In this document: in pieces, positions 26,720 to 41,300 of the stretch
How the letters are laid out: each line of letters opens with the position of its first letter
How positions within the stretch are numbered: position 1 is the first letter of the stretch
Assembly: GCA_035771175.1 (NCBI GenBank)
Contig: JAYMFD010000635.1
Span: 1-64,000, forward strand
DNA: 64,000 nucleotides
Reading direction: 5' to 3'
DNA from: Paratinospora sagittata
Taxonomy: Eukaryota; Streptophyta; Magnoliopsida; Ranunculales; Menispermaceae
Notes under the pieces: generated by a model
The model's input: only the letters and a program-made list of their open reading frames with translations
Databases searched by the model: none
Told to the model about the DNA's origin: nothing
Made by a program: the position numbers and the translations under genes

Positions 26720-29628
26720 ATGCAACTATCAAATACCCCCAAACTTAGAACTCTGATCGTCCCGAGCAAAGGGAAAACAAAACAAAAACTCATAATTAAC
26801 GTATCCCTTCTAAAATCACATTCTCACACAAATAATGACTTACTCAATCATTGTAAACACTTATATGGCCAAAAAGATTACACCAAAAAGAATATTCACT
26901 TCTAAGAAGAACTTCAAGAGTGTAATGTTCTCCAGAATTTCAACCCAACTCTGACCAAGCTCCAGCACCGCGACCCTTAGAACGATTAATGTGGCTTTTT
27001 TTTTTCTGTGGACTTAGCCATTTTTTGCTCTTGTTCGACTTGAGTTCTTCATGCTTCTCTTTTGCATCTTCTTATACATGTTTTCGTCATCCAAAACCAT
27101 GATTAACACATCTAAATACCTACAAAACAAAACAAATCAAATCAATAACACACTAAAATAATGAATGGATCAAATCATAAACTGACAAACCAAATTAATG
27201 CATAAAAACCTAAATTATCCTAAACTAACATAAACACATGAAACTAATGCATAAAATGTCCTAAAACACGTAGAACATTCTCTAAAACTTATCTAAATAT
27301 GCAACTATCAAACACCCCCAAACTTAGAACTCTGAACGTCCCGAGCAAAGGGAAAACAAAACAAAAACTCATAATTAACATATCCCTTCTAAAATCACAT
27401 TCTCACACAAATAATGACTTACTCAATCATTGTAAACACTTATATGGCCTAAAAGATTACACCAAAAAGAATATTCACTTCTAAGAAGAACTTCAAGAGT
27501 GTGGAGTTCTCCAGAATTTCAACCCAACTCTAACCAAGCTCCACCACCGCGACCTTTAGAACGTTTAATGTGGCTTTTTTTTCTGTGGACTTTGCCATTT
27601 TTTGCTCTTGTTCGACTTCGATTCTTCATGCTTCTCTTTTGCATCTTCTTGTACATGTTTTCGTCATCCAAAACCATGATTAACACATCTAAATACCTAC
27701 AAAACAAAACGAATCAAATCAATAACACACTAAAATAATGAATGGATCAAATCATAAACTGACAAACCAAATTAACGCATAAAAACCCAAATTATCGTAA
27801 ACTAACATAAACACATGAAACTAGTGCATAAAATGTCCTAAAACACGTAGAACATTCTCTAAAACTTATCTAAATATGCAACTATCAAATACCCCCAAAC
27901 TTAGAACTCTGATCGTCCCGAGCAAAGGGAAAACAAAACAAAAACTCATAATTAACGTATCCCTTCTAAAATCACATTCTCACACAAATAATGACTTACT
28001 CAATCATTGTAAACACTTATATGGCCTAAAAGATTACACCAAAAATAATATTCACTTCTAAGAAGAACTTCAAGAGTGTAGAGTTCTCCAGAATTTCAAC
28101 CCAACTCTGACCAAGCTCCACCAGCGCGACCCTTAGAACGTTTAATGTGCTTTTTTTTTTTCTGTTGACTTAGCCATTTTTTGCTCTTGTTCGACTTCGG
28201 TTCTTCATGCTTCTCTTTTGCATCTTCTTGTACATGTTTTCGTCATCCAAAACCATGATTAACACATCTAAATACCTACAAAACATAACAACTCAAATCA
28301 ATAACACACTAAAATAATGAATGGATCAAATCATAAACTGACAAACCAAATTAATGCATAAAAACCCAAATTACCGTAAGCTAACATAAACACATGAAAC
28401 TAATGCATAAAATGTCCTAAAACACGTAGAACATTCTCTAAAACATATCTAAATATGCAACTATCAAATACCCCCAAACTTAGAACTCTGATCGTCCCGA
28501 GCAAAGGGAAAACAAAACAAAAACTCATAATTAACATATCCCTTCTAAAATCACATTCTCACACAAATAATGGCTTACTCAATCATTGTAAACACTTATA
28601 TGGCCTAAAAGATTACACCAAAAAGAATATTCACTTCTAAGAAGAACTTCAAGAGTGTAAAGTTCTCCAGAATTTCAACCCAACTCTGACCAAGCTCCAG
28701 CACCGCGACCCTTAGAACGATTAATGTGGCTTTTTTTTTCTGTGGACTTAGCCATTTTTTGCTCTTGTTCGACTTCAGTTCTTCATGCTTCTCTTTTGCA
28801 TCTTCTTATACATGTTTTCGTCATCCAAAACCATGATTAACACATCTAAATACCTACAAAACAAAACAAATCAAATCAATAACACACTAAAATAATGAAG
28901 GGATCAAATCATAAACTGACAAACCAAATTAATGCATAAAAACCCAAATTATCCTAAACTAACAATTGCATCAAAACTAACATAAACACATGAAACTAAT
29001 GCATAAAATGTCCTAAAACACATAGAACATTCTCTAAAACATATCTAAATATGCAACTATCAAATACCCCCAAACTTAGAACTCTGATCGTCCCGAGCAA
29101 AGGGAAAACAAAACAAAAACTCATAATTAACGTATCCCTTCTAAAATCACATTCTCACACAAATAATGACTTACTCAATCATTGTAAACACTTATATGGC
29201 CTAAAAGATTACACCAAAAATAATATTCACTTCTAAGAAGAACTTCAAGAGTGTAGAGTTCTCCAGAATTTCAACCCAACTCTGACCAAGCTCCACCAGC
29301 GCGACCCTTAGAACGTTTAATGTGCCTTTTTTTTTCTGTTGACTTAGCCATTTTTTGCTCTTGTTCGACTTCGGTTCTTCATGCTTCTCTTTTGCATCTT
29401 CTTGTACATGTTTTCGTCATCCAAAACCATGATTAACACATCTAAATACCTACAAAACAAAACAACTCAAATCAATAACACACTAAAATAATGAATGGAT
29501 CAAATCATAAACTGACAAACCAAATTAATGCATAAAAACCCAAATTACCGTAAGCTAACATAAACACATGAAACTAATGCATAAAATGTCCTAAAACACG
29601 TAGAACATTCTCTAAAACATATCTAAAT
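26720..29628. repeat. Five-monomer HOR unit, copy 6 (2,909 bp)
   Basis: Monomers start at 26720 (GGCCAAAAAG type), 27299 (b with AAAACGAATC), 27876 (c), 28455 (d) and 29051 (c/e-like). It corresponds to copy 2 at 12745-15654. Differences that arose after duplication are visible: 27876 has GTGCTTT where its partner has GTGCCTTT, and a private AACATAACAACTC near 28285. The d copy at 28455 has GTGGACTTAG where 14481 has GTGGAATTAG. Confidence 0.87.
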
Positions 29629-32600
29629 ATGCAACTATCAAATACCCCCAAACTTAGAACTCTGATCGTCCCGAGCAAAGGGAAAACAAAACAAAAACTC
29701 ATAATTAACATATCCCTTCTAAAATCACATTCTCACACAAATAATGGCTTACTCAATCATTGTAAACACTTATATGGCCTAAAAGATTACACCAAAAAGA
29801 ATATTCACTTCTAAGAAGAACTTCAAGAGTGTAAAGTTCTCCAGAATTTCAACCCAACTCTGACCAAGCTCCAGCACCGCGACCCTTAGAACGATTAATG
29901 TGGCTTTTTTTTTCTGTGGACTTAGCCATTTTTTGCTCTTATTCGACTTCAGTTCTTCATGCTTCTCTTTTGCATCTTCTTATACATGTTTTCGTCATCC
30001 AAAACCATGATTAACACATCTAAATACCTACAAAACAAAACAAATCAAATCAATAACACACTAAAATAATGAAGGGATCAAATCATAAACTGACAAACCA
30101 AATTAATGCATAAAAACCCAAATTATCCTAAACTAACAATTGCATCAAAACTAACATAAACACATGAAACTAATGCATAAAATGTCCTAAAACACATAGA
30201 ACATTCTCTAAAACATATCTAAATATGCAACTATCAAATACCCCCAAACTTAGAACTCTGATCGTCCCGAGCAAAGGGAAAACAAAACAAAAACTCCTAA
30301 TTAACGTATCCCTTCTAAAATCACATTCTCACACAAATAATGACTTACTCAATCATTGTAAACACTTATATGGCCTAAAAGATTACACCAAAAAGAATAT
30401 TCACTTCTAAGAAGAACTTCAAGAGTGTAAAGTTCTCCAGAATTTCAACCCAACTCTGACCAAGCTCCAGCACCGCGACCCTTAGAACGATTAATGTGGC
30501 TTTTTTTTTCTGTGGACTTAGCCATTTTTTGCTCTTGTTCGACTTCAGTTCTTCATGCTTCTCTTTTGCATCTTCTTATATATGTTTTCGTCATCCAAAA
30601 CCATGATTAACACATCTAAATACCTACAAAACAAAACAAATCAAATCAATAACACACTAAAATAATGAATGGATCAAATCATAAACTGACAAACCAAATT
30701 AATGCATAAAAACCCAAATTATCCTAAACTAACAATTGCATCAAAACTAACATAAACACATGAAACTAATGCATAAAATGTCCTAAAACACATAGAACAT
30801 TCTCTAAAACATATCTAAATATGCAACTATCAAATACCCCCAAACTTAGAACTCTGATCGTCCCGAGCAAAGGGAAAACAAAACAAAAACTCCTAATTAA
30901 CGTATCCCTTCTAAAATCACATTCTCACACAAATAATGACTTACTCAATCATTGTAAACACTTATATGGCCTAAAAGATTACACCAAAAAGAATATTCAC
31001 TTCTAAGAAGAACTTCAAGAGTGTAAAGTTCTCCAGAATTTCAACCCAACTCTGACCAAGCTCCAGCACCGCGACCTTTAGAACGATTAATGTGGCTTTT
31101 TTTTTCTGTGGACTTAGCCATTTTTTGCTCTTGTTCGACTTCAGTTCTTCATGCTTCTCTTTTGCATCTTCTTATACATGTTTTCGTCATCCAAAACCAT
31201 GATTAACACATCTAAATACCTACAAAACAAAACAAATCAAATCAATAACACACTAAAATAATGAATGGATCAAATCATAAACTGACAAACCAAATTAATG
31301 CATAAAAACCTAAATTATCCTAAACTAACATAAACACATGAAACTAATGCATAAAATGTCCTAAAACACATAGAACATTCTCTAAAACTTATCTAAATAT
31401 GCAACTATCAAATACCCCCAAACTTAGAACTCTGATCGTCCCGAGCAAAGGGAAAACAAAACAAAAACTCATAATTAACATATCCCATCTAAAATCACAT
31501 TCTCACACAAATAATGACTTACTCAATCATTGTAAACACTTATATGGCCTAAAAGATTACACCAAAAAGAATATTCACTTCTAAGAAGAACTTCAAGAGT
31601 GTAAAGTTCTCCAGAATTTCAACCCAACTCTGACCAAGCTCCAGCACCGCGACCCTTAGAACGTTTAATGTGGCTTTTTTTCTGTGGACTTAGCCATTTT
31701 TTGCTCTTGTTCGACTTCAGTTCTTCATGCTTCTCTTTTGCATCTTCTTATACATGTTTTCGTCATCCAAAACCATGATTAACACATCTAAATACCTACA
31801 AAACAAAACAAATCAAATCAATAACACACTAAAATAATGAAGGGATCAAATCATAAACTGACAAACCAAATTAATGCATAAAAACCCAAATTATCCTAAA
31901 CTAACAATTGCATCAAAACTAACATAAACACATGAAACTAATGCATAAAATGTCCTAAAACACATAGAACATTCTCTAAAACATATCTAAATATGCAACT
32001 ATCAAATACCCCCAAACTTAGAACTCTGATCGTCCCGAGCAAAGGGAAAACAAAACAAAAACTCCTAATTAACGTATCCCTTCTAAAATCACATTCTCAC
32101 ACAAATAATGACTTACTCAATCATTGTAAACACTTATATGGCCTAAAAGATTACACCAAAAAGAATATTCACTTCTAAGAAGAACTTCAAGAGTGTAAAG
32201 TTCTCCAGAATTTCAACCCAACTCTGACCAAGCTCCAGCACCGCGACCCTTAGAACGTTTAATGTGGCTTTTTTTTTTTCTGTGGACTTAGCCATTTTTT
32301 GCTCTTGTTCGACTTCAATTCTTCATGCTTCTCTTTTGCATCTTCTTATACATGTTTTCGTCATCCAAAACCATGATTAACACATCTAAATACCTACAAA
32401 ACAAAACAACTCAAATCAATAACACACTAAAATAATGAAGGGATCAAATCATAAACTGACAAACCAAATTAATGCATAAAAACCCAAATTATCCTAAACT
32501 AACAATTGCATCAAAACTAACATAAACACATGAAACTAATGCATAAAATGTCCTAAAACACATAGAACATTCTCTAAAACTTATCTAAATATGCAACTAT

Positions 32601-33168
32601 CAAATACCCCCAAACTTAGAACTCTGATCGTCCCGAGCAAAGGGAAAACAAAACAAAAACTCCTAATTAACGTATCCCTTCTAAAATCACATTCTCACAC
32701 AAATAATGACTTACTCAATCATTGTAAACACTTATATGGCCTAAAAGATTACACCAAAAAGAATATTCACTTCTAAGAAGAACTTCAAGAGTGTAAAGTT
32801 CTCCAGAATTTCAACCCAACTCTGACCAAGCTCCAGCACCGCGACCCTTAGAACGATTAATGTGGCTTTTTTTTTCTGTGGACTTAGCCATTTTTTGCTC
32901 TTGTTCGACTTGAGTTCTTCATGCTTCTCTTTTGCATCTTCTTATACATGTTTTCGTCATCCAAAACCATGATTAACACATCTAAATACCTACAAAACAA
33001 AACAAATCAAATCAATAACACACTAAAATAATGAATGGATCAAATCATAAACTGACAAACCAAATTAATGCATAAAAACCTAAATTATCCTAAACTAACA
33101 GAAACACATGAAACTAATGCATAAAATGTCCTAAAACACGTAGAACATTCTCTAAAACTTATCTAAAT
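29629..33168. repeat. Six mixed, mostly long-type monomers
   Basis: Monomers start at 29629 (d-like), 30225, 30821, 31399, 31993 and 32591, with lengths 596, 596, 578, 594, 598 and 578. The copy at 31399 has a seven-T run plus CT, the shortest T-run seen. The copy at 31993 has eleven T, the longest, and an AACAACTC variant near 32407. Private changes include CTTATTCGAC near 29941 and ATCCCATCTAAA near 31486. This is the transition from the pentamer region to the long/short alternation on the right. Confidence 0.85.
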
Positions 33169-36106
33169 ATGCAACTATCAAATACCCCCAAACTTAGAAC
33201 TCTGATCGTCCCGAGTAAAGGGAAAACAAAACAGAAACTCATAATTAACATATCCCTTCTAAAATCATATTCTCACACAAATAATGAGTTACTCAATCAT
33301 TGTAAACACTTATATGGCCTAAAAGATTACACCAAAAAGAATATTCACTTCTAAGAAGAACTTCAAGAGTGTAAAGTTCTCCAGAATTTCAACCCAACTC
33401 TGACCAAGCTCCAGCACCGCGACCTTTAGAACGTTTAATGTGGCTTTTTTTTTGTGGACTTAGCCATTTTTTGCTCTTGTTCGACTTCAGTTCTTCATGC
33501 TTCTCTTTTGCATCTTCTTATACATGTTTTCGTCATCCAAAACCATGATTAACACATCTAAATACCTACAAAACAAAATAAATCAAATCAATAACACACT
33601 AAAATAAGGAATGGATCAAATCATAAACTGACAAACCAAATTAATGCAAAAAAACCCAAATTATCCTAAACTAACAATTGCATCAAAACTAACATAAACA
33701 CATGAAACTAATGCATAAAATGTCCTAAAACACATAGAACATTCTCTAAAACTTATCTAAATATGCAACTATCAAATACCCCCAAACTTAGAACTCTGAT
33801 CGTCCCGAGCAAAGGGAAAACAAAACAAAAACTCCTAATTAACGTATCCCTTCTAAAATCACATTCTCACACAAATAATGACTTACTCAATCATTGTAAA
33901 CACTTATATGGCCTAAAAGATTACACCAAAAAGAATATTCACTTCTAAGAAGAACTTCAAGAGTGTAAAGTTCTCCAGAATTTCAACCCAACTCTGACCA
34001 AGCTCCAGCACCGCGACCTTTAGAACGATTAATGTGGCTTTTTTTTTCTGTGGACTTAGCCATTTTTTGCTCTTGTTCGACTTCAGTTCTTCATGCTTCT
34101 CTTTTGCATCTTCTTATACATGTTTTCGTCATCCAAAACCATGATTAACACATCTAAATACCTACAAAACAAACCAAATCAAATCAATAACACACTAAAA
34201 TAATGAATGGATCAAATCATAAACTGACAAACCAAATTAATGCATAAAAACCTAAATTATCCTAAACTAACTTAAACACATGAAACTAATGCATAAAATG
34301 TCCTAAAACACATAGAACATTCTCTAAAACTTATCTAAATATGCAACTATCAAATACCCCCAAACTTAGAACTCTGATCGTCCCGAGCAAAGGGAAAACA
34401 AAACAAAAACTCATAATTAACATATCCCTTCTAAAATCATATTCTCACACAAATAATGACTTACTCAATCATTGTAAACACTTATATGGCCTAAAAGATT
34501 ACACCAAAAAGAATATTCACTTCTAAGAAGAACTTCAAGAGTGTAAAGTTCTCCAGAATTTCAACCCAACTCTGACCAAGCTCCAGCACCGCGACCCTTA
34601 GAACGTTTAATGTGGCTTTTTTTTTGTGGACTTAGCCATTTTTTGCTCTTGTTCGACTTCAGTTCTTCATGCTTCTCTTTTGCATCTTCTTATACATGTT
34701 TTCGCCATCCAAAACCATGATTAACACATCTAAATACCTACAAAACAAAATAAATCAAATCAATAACACACTAAAATAAGGAATGGATCAAATCATAAAC
34801 TGACAAACCAAATTAATGCAAAAAAACCCAAATTATCCTAAACTAACAATTGCATCAAAACTAACATAAACACATGAAACTAATGCATAAAATGTCCTAA
34901 AACACATAGAACATTCTCTAAAACTTATCTAAATATGCAACTATCAAATACCCCCAAACTTAGAACTCTGATCGTCCCGAGCAAAGGGAAAACAAAACAA
35001 AAACTCCTAATTAACGTATCCCTTCTAAAATCACATTCTCACACAAATAATGACTTACTCAATCATTGTAAACACTTATATGGCCTAAAAGATTACACCA
35101 AAAAGAATATTCACTTCTAAGAAGAACTTCAAGAGTGTAAAGTTCTCCCGAATTTCAACCCAACTCTGACCAAGCTCCAGCACCGCGACCTTTAGAACGA
35201 TTAATGTGGCTTTTTTTTTCTGTGGACTTAGCCATTTTTTGCTCTTGTTCGACTTCAGTTCTTCATGCTTCTCTTTTGCATCTTCTTATACATGTTTTCG
35301 TCATCCAAAACCATGATTAACACATCTAAATACCTACAAAACAAAACAAATCAAATCAATAACACACTAAAATAATGAATGGATCAAATCATAAACTGAC
35401 AAACCAAATTAATGCAAAAAAACCTAAATTATCCTAAACTAACATAAACACATGAAACTAATGCATAAAATGTCCTAAAACACATAGAACATTCTCTAAA
35501 ACTTATCCAAATATGCAACTATCAAATACCCCCAAACTTAGAACTCTGATCGTCCCGAGCAAAGGGAAAACAAAACAAAAACTCATAATTAACATATCCC
35601 CTCTAAAATCACATTCTCACACAAATAATGACTTACTCAATCATTGTAAACACTTATATGGCCTAAAAGATTACACCAAAAAGAATATTCACTTCTAAGA
35701 AGAACTTCAAGAGTGTAAAGTTCTCCAGAATTTCAACCCAACTCTGACCAAGCTCCAGCACCGCGACCCTTAGAACGTTTAATGTGGCTTTTTTTTTGTG
35801 GACTTAGCCATTTTTTGCTCTTGTTCGACTTCAGTTCTTCATGCTTCTCTTCTGCATCTTCTTATACATGTTTTCGTCATCCAAAACCATGATTAACACA
35901 TCTAAATACCTACAAAACAAAACAAATCAAATCAATAACACACTAAAATAATGAAGGGATCAAATCATAAACTGACAAACCAAATTAATGCATAAAAACC
36001 CAAATTATCCTAAACTAACAATTGCATCAAAACTAACATAAACACATGAAACTAATGCATAAAATGTCCTAAAACACATAGAACATTCTCTAAAACTTAT
36101 CTAAAT
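33169..36106. repeat. Two-monomer HOR alternating long and short, 1,172 bp period
   Basis: Starts at 33169, 33763, 34341, 34935 and 35513 alternate 594 and 578 bp, giving an exact 1,172-bp period (33169, 34341, 35513). Long members at 33169 and 34341 share AAATCATATTCTC, AAAATAAATC, AAGGAATGG and GCAAAAAAACCC. Short members have CTCCTAATTAACG and lose the 18-bp segment. Private changes include ATGAGTTACTC near 33285, AAACCAAATC near 34171, TTTTCGCCATCC near 34705 and TCTTCTGCATC near 35852. Confidence 0.85.
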
Positions 36107-38359
36107 ATGCAACTATCAAATACCCGCAAACTTAGAACTCTGATCGTCCCGAGCAAAGGGAAAACAAAACAAAAACTCCTAATTAACGTATCCCTTCTAA
36201 AATCACATTCTCACACAAATAATGACTTACTCAATCATTGTAAACACTTATATGGCCTAAAAGATTACACCAAAAAGAATATTCACTTCTAAGAAGAACT
36301 TCAAGAGTGTAAAGTTCTCCAGAATTTCAACCCAACTCTGACCAAGCTCCAGCACCGCGACCCTTAGAACGATTAATGTGGCTTTTTTTTGTGGACTTAG
36401 CCATTTTTTGCTCTTGTTCGACTTCAGTTCTTCATGCTTCTCTTTTGCATCTTCTTATACATGTTTTCGTCATCCAAAACCATGATTAACACATCTAAAT
36501 ACCTACAAAACAAAATAAATCAAATCAATAACACACTAAAATAATGAAGGGATCAAATCATAAACTGACAAACCAAATTAATGCAAAAAAACCCAAATTA
36601 TCCTAAACTAACAATTGCATCAAAACTAACATAAACACATGAAACTAATGCATAAAATGTCCTAAAACACATAGAACATTCTCTAAAACTTATCTAAATA
36701 TGCAACTATCAAAAACCCCCAAACTTAGAACTCTGATCGTCCCGAGCAAAGGGAAAACAAAACAAAAACTCCTAATTAACGTTTCCCTTCTAAAATCACA
36801 TTCTCACACAAATAATGACTTACTCAATCATTGTAAACACTTATATGGCCTAAAAGATTACACCAAAAAGAATATTCACTTCTAAGAAGAACTTCAAGAG
36901 TGTAAAGTTCTCCCGAATTTCAACCCAACTCTGACCAAGCTCCAGCACCGCGACCTTTAGAACGATTAATGTGGCTTTTTTTTTTCTGTGGACTTAGCCA
37001 TTTTTTGCTCTTGTTCGACTTCAGTTCTTCATGCTTCTCTTTTGCATCTTCTTATACATGTTTTCGTCATCCAAAACCATGATTAACACATCTAAATACC
37101 TACAAAACAAAACAAATCAAATCAATAACACACTAAAATAATGAATGGATCAAATCATAAACTGACAAACCAAATTAATGCAAAAAAACCTAAATTATCC
37201 TAAACTAACATAAACACATGAAACTAATGCATAAAATGTCCTAAAACACATAGAACATTCTCTAAAACTTATCCAAATATGCAACTATCAAATGCCCCCA
37301 AACTTAGAACTCTGATCGTCCCGAGCAAAGGGAAAACAAAACAAAAACTCATAATTAACATATCCCTTCTAAAATCACATTCTCAAACAAATAATGACTT
37401 ACTTAATCATTGTAAACACTTATACGGCCTAAAAGATGACACCAAAAAGAATATTCACTACTAAGAAGAACTTCAAGAGTGTAAAGTTCTCCAGAATTTC
37501 AACCCAACTCTGACCAAGCTCCAGCACCGCGACCCTTAGAACGATTAATGTGGGTTTTTTTTCTGTGGACTTAGCCATTTTTTGCTCTTGTTCGACTTCA
37601 GTTCTTCATGCTTCTCTTTTGCATCTTCTTATACATGTTTTCGTCTTCCAAAACCATGATTAACACATCTAAATACCTACAAAACAAAACAAATCAAATC
37701 AATAACACACTAAAATAATGAATGGATCAAATCATAAACTGACAAACCAAATTAATGCATAAAAACCTAAATTATCCTAAACTAACATAAACACATGAAA
37801 CTAATGCATAAAATGTCCTAAAACACGTAGAACATTCTCTAAAACTTATCTAAATATGCAACTATCAAATACCCCCAAACTTAGAACTCTGATCGTCCCG
37901 AGGAAAGGGAAAACAAAACAAAAACTCATAATTAACATATCCCCTCTAAAATCACATTCTCACACAAATAATGACTTACTCAATCATTGTAAACACTTAT
38001 ATGGCCTAAAAGATTACACCAAAAAGAATATTCACTTCTAAGAAGAACTTCAAGAGTGTAAAGTTCTCCAGAATTTCAACCCAACTCTGACCAAGCTCCA
38101 GCACCGCGACCCTTAGAACGTTTAATGTGGCTTTTTTTTTGTGGACTTAGCCATTTTTTGCTCTTGTTCGACTTCAGTTCTTCATGCTTCTCTTTTGCAT
38201 CTTCTTATACATGTTTTCGTCATCCAAAACCATGATTAACACATCTAAATACCTACAAAACAAAATAAATCAAATCAATAACACACTAAAATAAGGAATG
38301 GATCAAATCATAAACTGACAAACCAAATTAATGCATAAAAACCTAAATTATCCTAAACT
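36107..38359. repeat. Diverged monomers bordering the eight-monomer HOR
   Basis: Monomers start at 36107 (593 bp, eight T and no CT; TACCCGCAAAC), 36700 (579), 37279 (577, strongly mutated) and 37856 (576; continues to 38431). The copy at 36700 shows ATCAAAAACCCCC and AACGTTTCCC, the markers of one eight-mer member. The copy at 37856 has GAGGAAAGG together with ATATCCCCTC. These variants foreshadow members of the eight-monomer unit that starts to the right. Confidence 0.83.
37279..37855. repeat. Degenerate monomer with many private substitutions
   Basis: Compared with its neighbours this copy has ATGCCCCC, CTCAAACAAA, ACTTAATCATT, TATACGGCC, AAGATGACACC, CACTACTAAG, GTGGGTTTT at the T-run and CGTCTTCCAAA. 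Most other monomers in the window carry zero to two private changes. It still keeps the monomer length class (577 bp: short-type, eight T, CT present). It is probably an older copy that has escaped homogenisation. Confidence 0.85.
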
Positions 38360-41300
38360 AACATAAACACATGAAACTAATGCATAAAATGTCCTAAAAC
38401 ACATAGAACATTCTCTAAAACTTATCCAAATATGCAACTATCAAATACCCCCAAACTTAGAACTCTGATCGTCCCGAGCAAAGGGAAAACAAAACAAAAA
38501 CTCATAATTAACATATCCCCTCTAAAATCACATTCTCACACAAATAATGACTTACTCAATCATTGTAAACACTTATATGGCCTAAAAGATTACATCAAAA
38601 AGAATATTCACTTCTAAGAAGAACTTCAAGAGTGTAAAGTTCTCCAGAATTTCAACCCAACTCTGACCAAGCTCCAGCACCGCGACCCTTAGAACGTTTA
38701 ATGTGGCTTTTTTTTTGTGGACTTAGCCATTTTTTGCTCTTGTTCGACTTCAGTTCTTCATGCTTCTCTTTTGCATCTTCTTATACATGTTTTCGTCATC
38801 CAAAACCATGATTAACACATCTAAATACCTACAAAACAAAACAAATCAAATCAATAACACACTAAAATAATGAAGGGATCAAATCATAAACTGACAAACC
38901 AAATTAATGCATAAAAACCCAAATTATCCTAAACTAACAATTGCATCAAAACTAACATAAACACATGAAACTAATGCATAAAATGTCCTAAAACACATAG
39001 AACATTCTCTAAAACTTATCTAAATATGCAACTATCAAATACCCCCAAACTTAGAACTCTGATCGTCCCGAGGAAAGGGAAAACAAAACAAAAACTCCTA
39101 ATTAACGTATCCCTTCTAAAATCACATTCTCACACAAATAATGACTTACTCAATCATTGTAAACACTTATATGGCCTAAAAGATTACACCAAAAAGAATA
39201 TTCACTTCTAAGAAGAACTTCAAGAGTGTAAAGTTCTCCAGAATTTCAACCCAACTCTGACCAAGCTCCAGCACCGCGACCCTTAGAACGATTAATGTGG
39301 CTTTTTTTTTGTGGACTTAGCCATTTTTTGCTCTTGTTCGACGTCAGTTCTTCATGCTTCTCTTTTGCATCTTCTTATACATGTTTTCGTCATCCAAAAC
39401 CATGATTAACACATCTAAATACCTACAAAACAAAATAAATCAAATCAATAACACACTAAAATAATGAAGGGATCAAATCATAAACTGACAAACCAAATTA
39501 ATGCAAAAAAACCCAAATTATCCTAAACTAACAATTGCATCAAAACTAACATAAACACATGAAACTAATGCATAAAATGTCCTAAAACACATAGAACATT
39601 CTCTAAAACTTATCTAAATATGCAACTATCAAAAACCCCCAAACTTAGAACTCTGATCGTCCCGAGCAAAGGGAAAACAAAACAAAAACTCCTAATTAAC
39701 GTTTCCCTTCTAAAATCACATTCTCACACAAATAATGACTTACTCAATCATTGTAAACACTTATATGGCCCAAAAGATTACACCAAAAAGAATATTCACT
39801 TCTAAGAAGAACTTCGAGAGTGTAAAGTTCTCCAGAATTTCAACCCAACTCTGACCAAGCTCCAGCACCGCGACCTTCAGAACGATTAATGTGGCTTTTT
39901 TTTTCTGTGGACTTAGCCATTTTTTGCTCTTGTTCGACTTGAGTTCTTCATGCTTCTCTTTTGCATCTTCTTATACATGTTTTCGTCATCCAAAACCATG
40001 ATTAACACATCTAAATACCTACAAAACAAAACAAATCAAATCAATAACACACTAAAATAATGAATGGATCAAATCATAAACTGACAAACCAAATTAATGC
40101 ATAAAAACCTAAATTATCCTAAACTAACATAAACACATGAAACTAATGCATAAAATGTCCTAAAACACGTAGAACATTCTCTAAAACTTATCTAAATATG
40201 CAACTATCAAATACCCCCAAACTTAGAACTCTGATCGTCCCGAGCAAAGGGAAAACAAAACAAAAACTCATAATTAACATATCCCCTCTAAAATCACATT
40301 CTCACACAAATAATGACTTACTCAATCATTGTAAACACTTATATGGCCTAAAAGATTACATCAAAAAGAATATTCACTTCTAAGAAGAACTTCAAGAGTG
40401 TAAAGTTCTCCAGAATTTCAACCCAACTCTGACCAAGCTCCAGCACCGCGACCCTTAGAACGTTTAATGTGGCTTTTTTTTTGTGGACTTAGCCATTTTT
40501 TGCTCTTGTTCGACTTCAGTTCTTCATGCTTCTCTTTTGCATCTTCTTATACATGTTTTCGTCATCCAAAACCATGATTAACACATCTAAATACCTACAA
40601 AACAAAATAAATCAAATCAATAACACACTAAAATAATGAAGGGATCAAATCATAAACTGACAAACCAAATTAATGCAAAAAAACCCAAATTATCCTAAAC
40701 TAACAATTGCATCAAAACTAACATAAACACATGAAACTAATGCATAAAATGTCCTAAAACACATAGAACATTCTCTAAAACTTATCTAAATATGCAACTA
40801 TCAAAAACCCCCAAACTTAGAACTCTGATCGTCCCGAGCAAAGGGAAAACAAAACAAAAACTCCTAATTAACGTTTCCCTTCTAAAATCACATTCTCACA
40901 CAAATAATGACTTACTCAATCATTGTAAACACTTATATGGCCCAAAAGATTACACCAAAAAGAATATTCACTTCTAAGAAGAACTTCGAGAGTGTAAAGT
41001 TCTCCAGAATTTCAACCCAACTCTGACCAAGCTCCAGCACCGCGACCCTTAGAACGTTTAATGTGGCTTTTTTTTTGTGGACTTAGCCATTTTTTGCTCT
41101 TGTTCGACTTGAGTTCTTCATGCTTCTCTTTTGCATCTTCTTATACATGTTTTCGTCATCCAAAACCATGATTAACACATCTAAATACCTACAAAACAAA
41201 ACAAATCAAATCAATAACACACTAAAATAATGAATGGATCAAATCATAAACTGACAAACCAAATTAATGCATAAAAACCTAAATTATCCTAAACTAACAT

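Larger units (their letters stand above)
23540..31075. repeat. Segmental duplication, right copy (~7.5 kb)
   Basis: This is the partner of 9560-17100. It holds pentamer units 5 and 6 followed by monomers at 29629, 30225 and 30821, matching 15655, 16251 and 16847. The copies are similar but not identical, so the event is older than the 4,684-bp duplication further right. The spacing of nearly 14 kb means that extra pentamer material (roughly 17.1-23.5 kb) lies between them. Either that material was added by later tandem duplications, or the copied segment landed beyond it. Confidence 0.82.
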
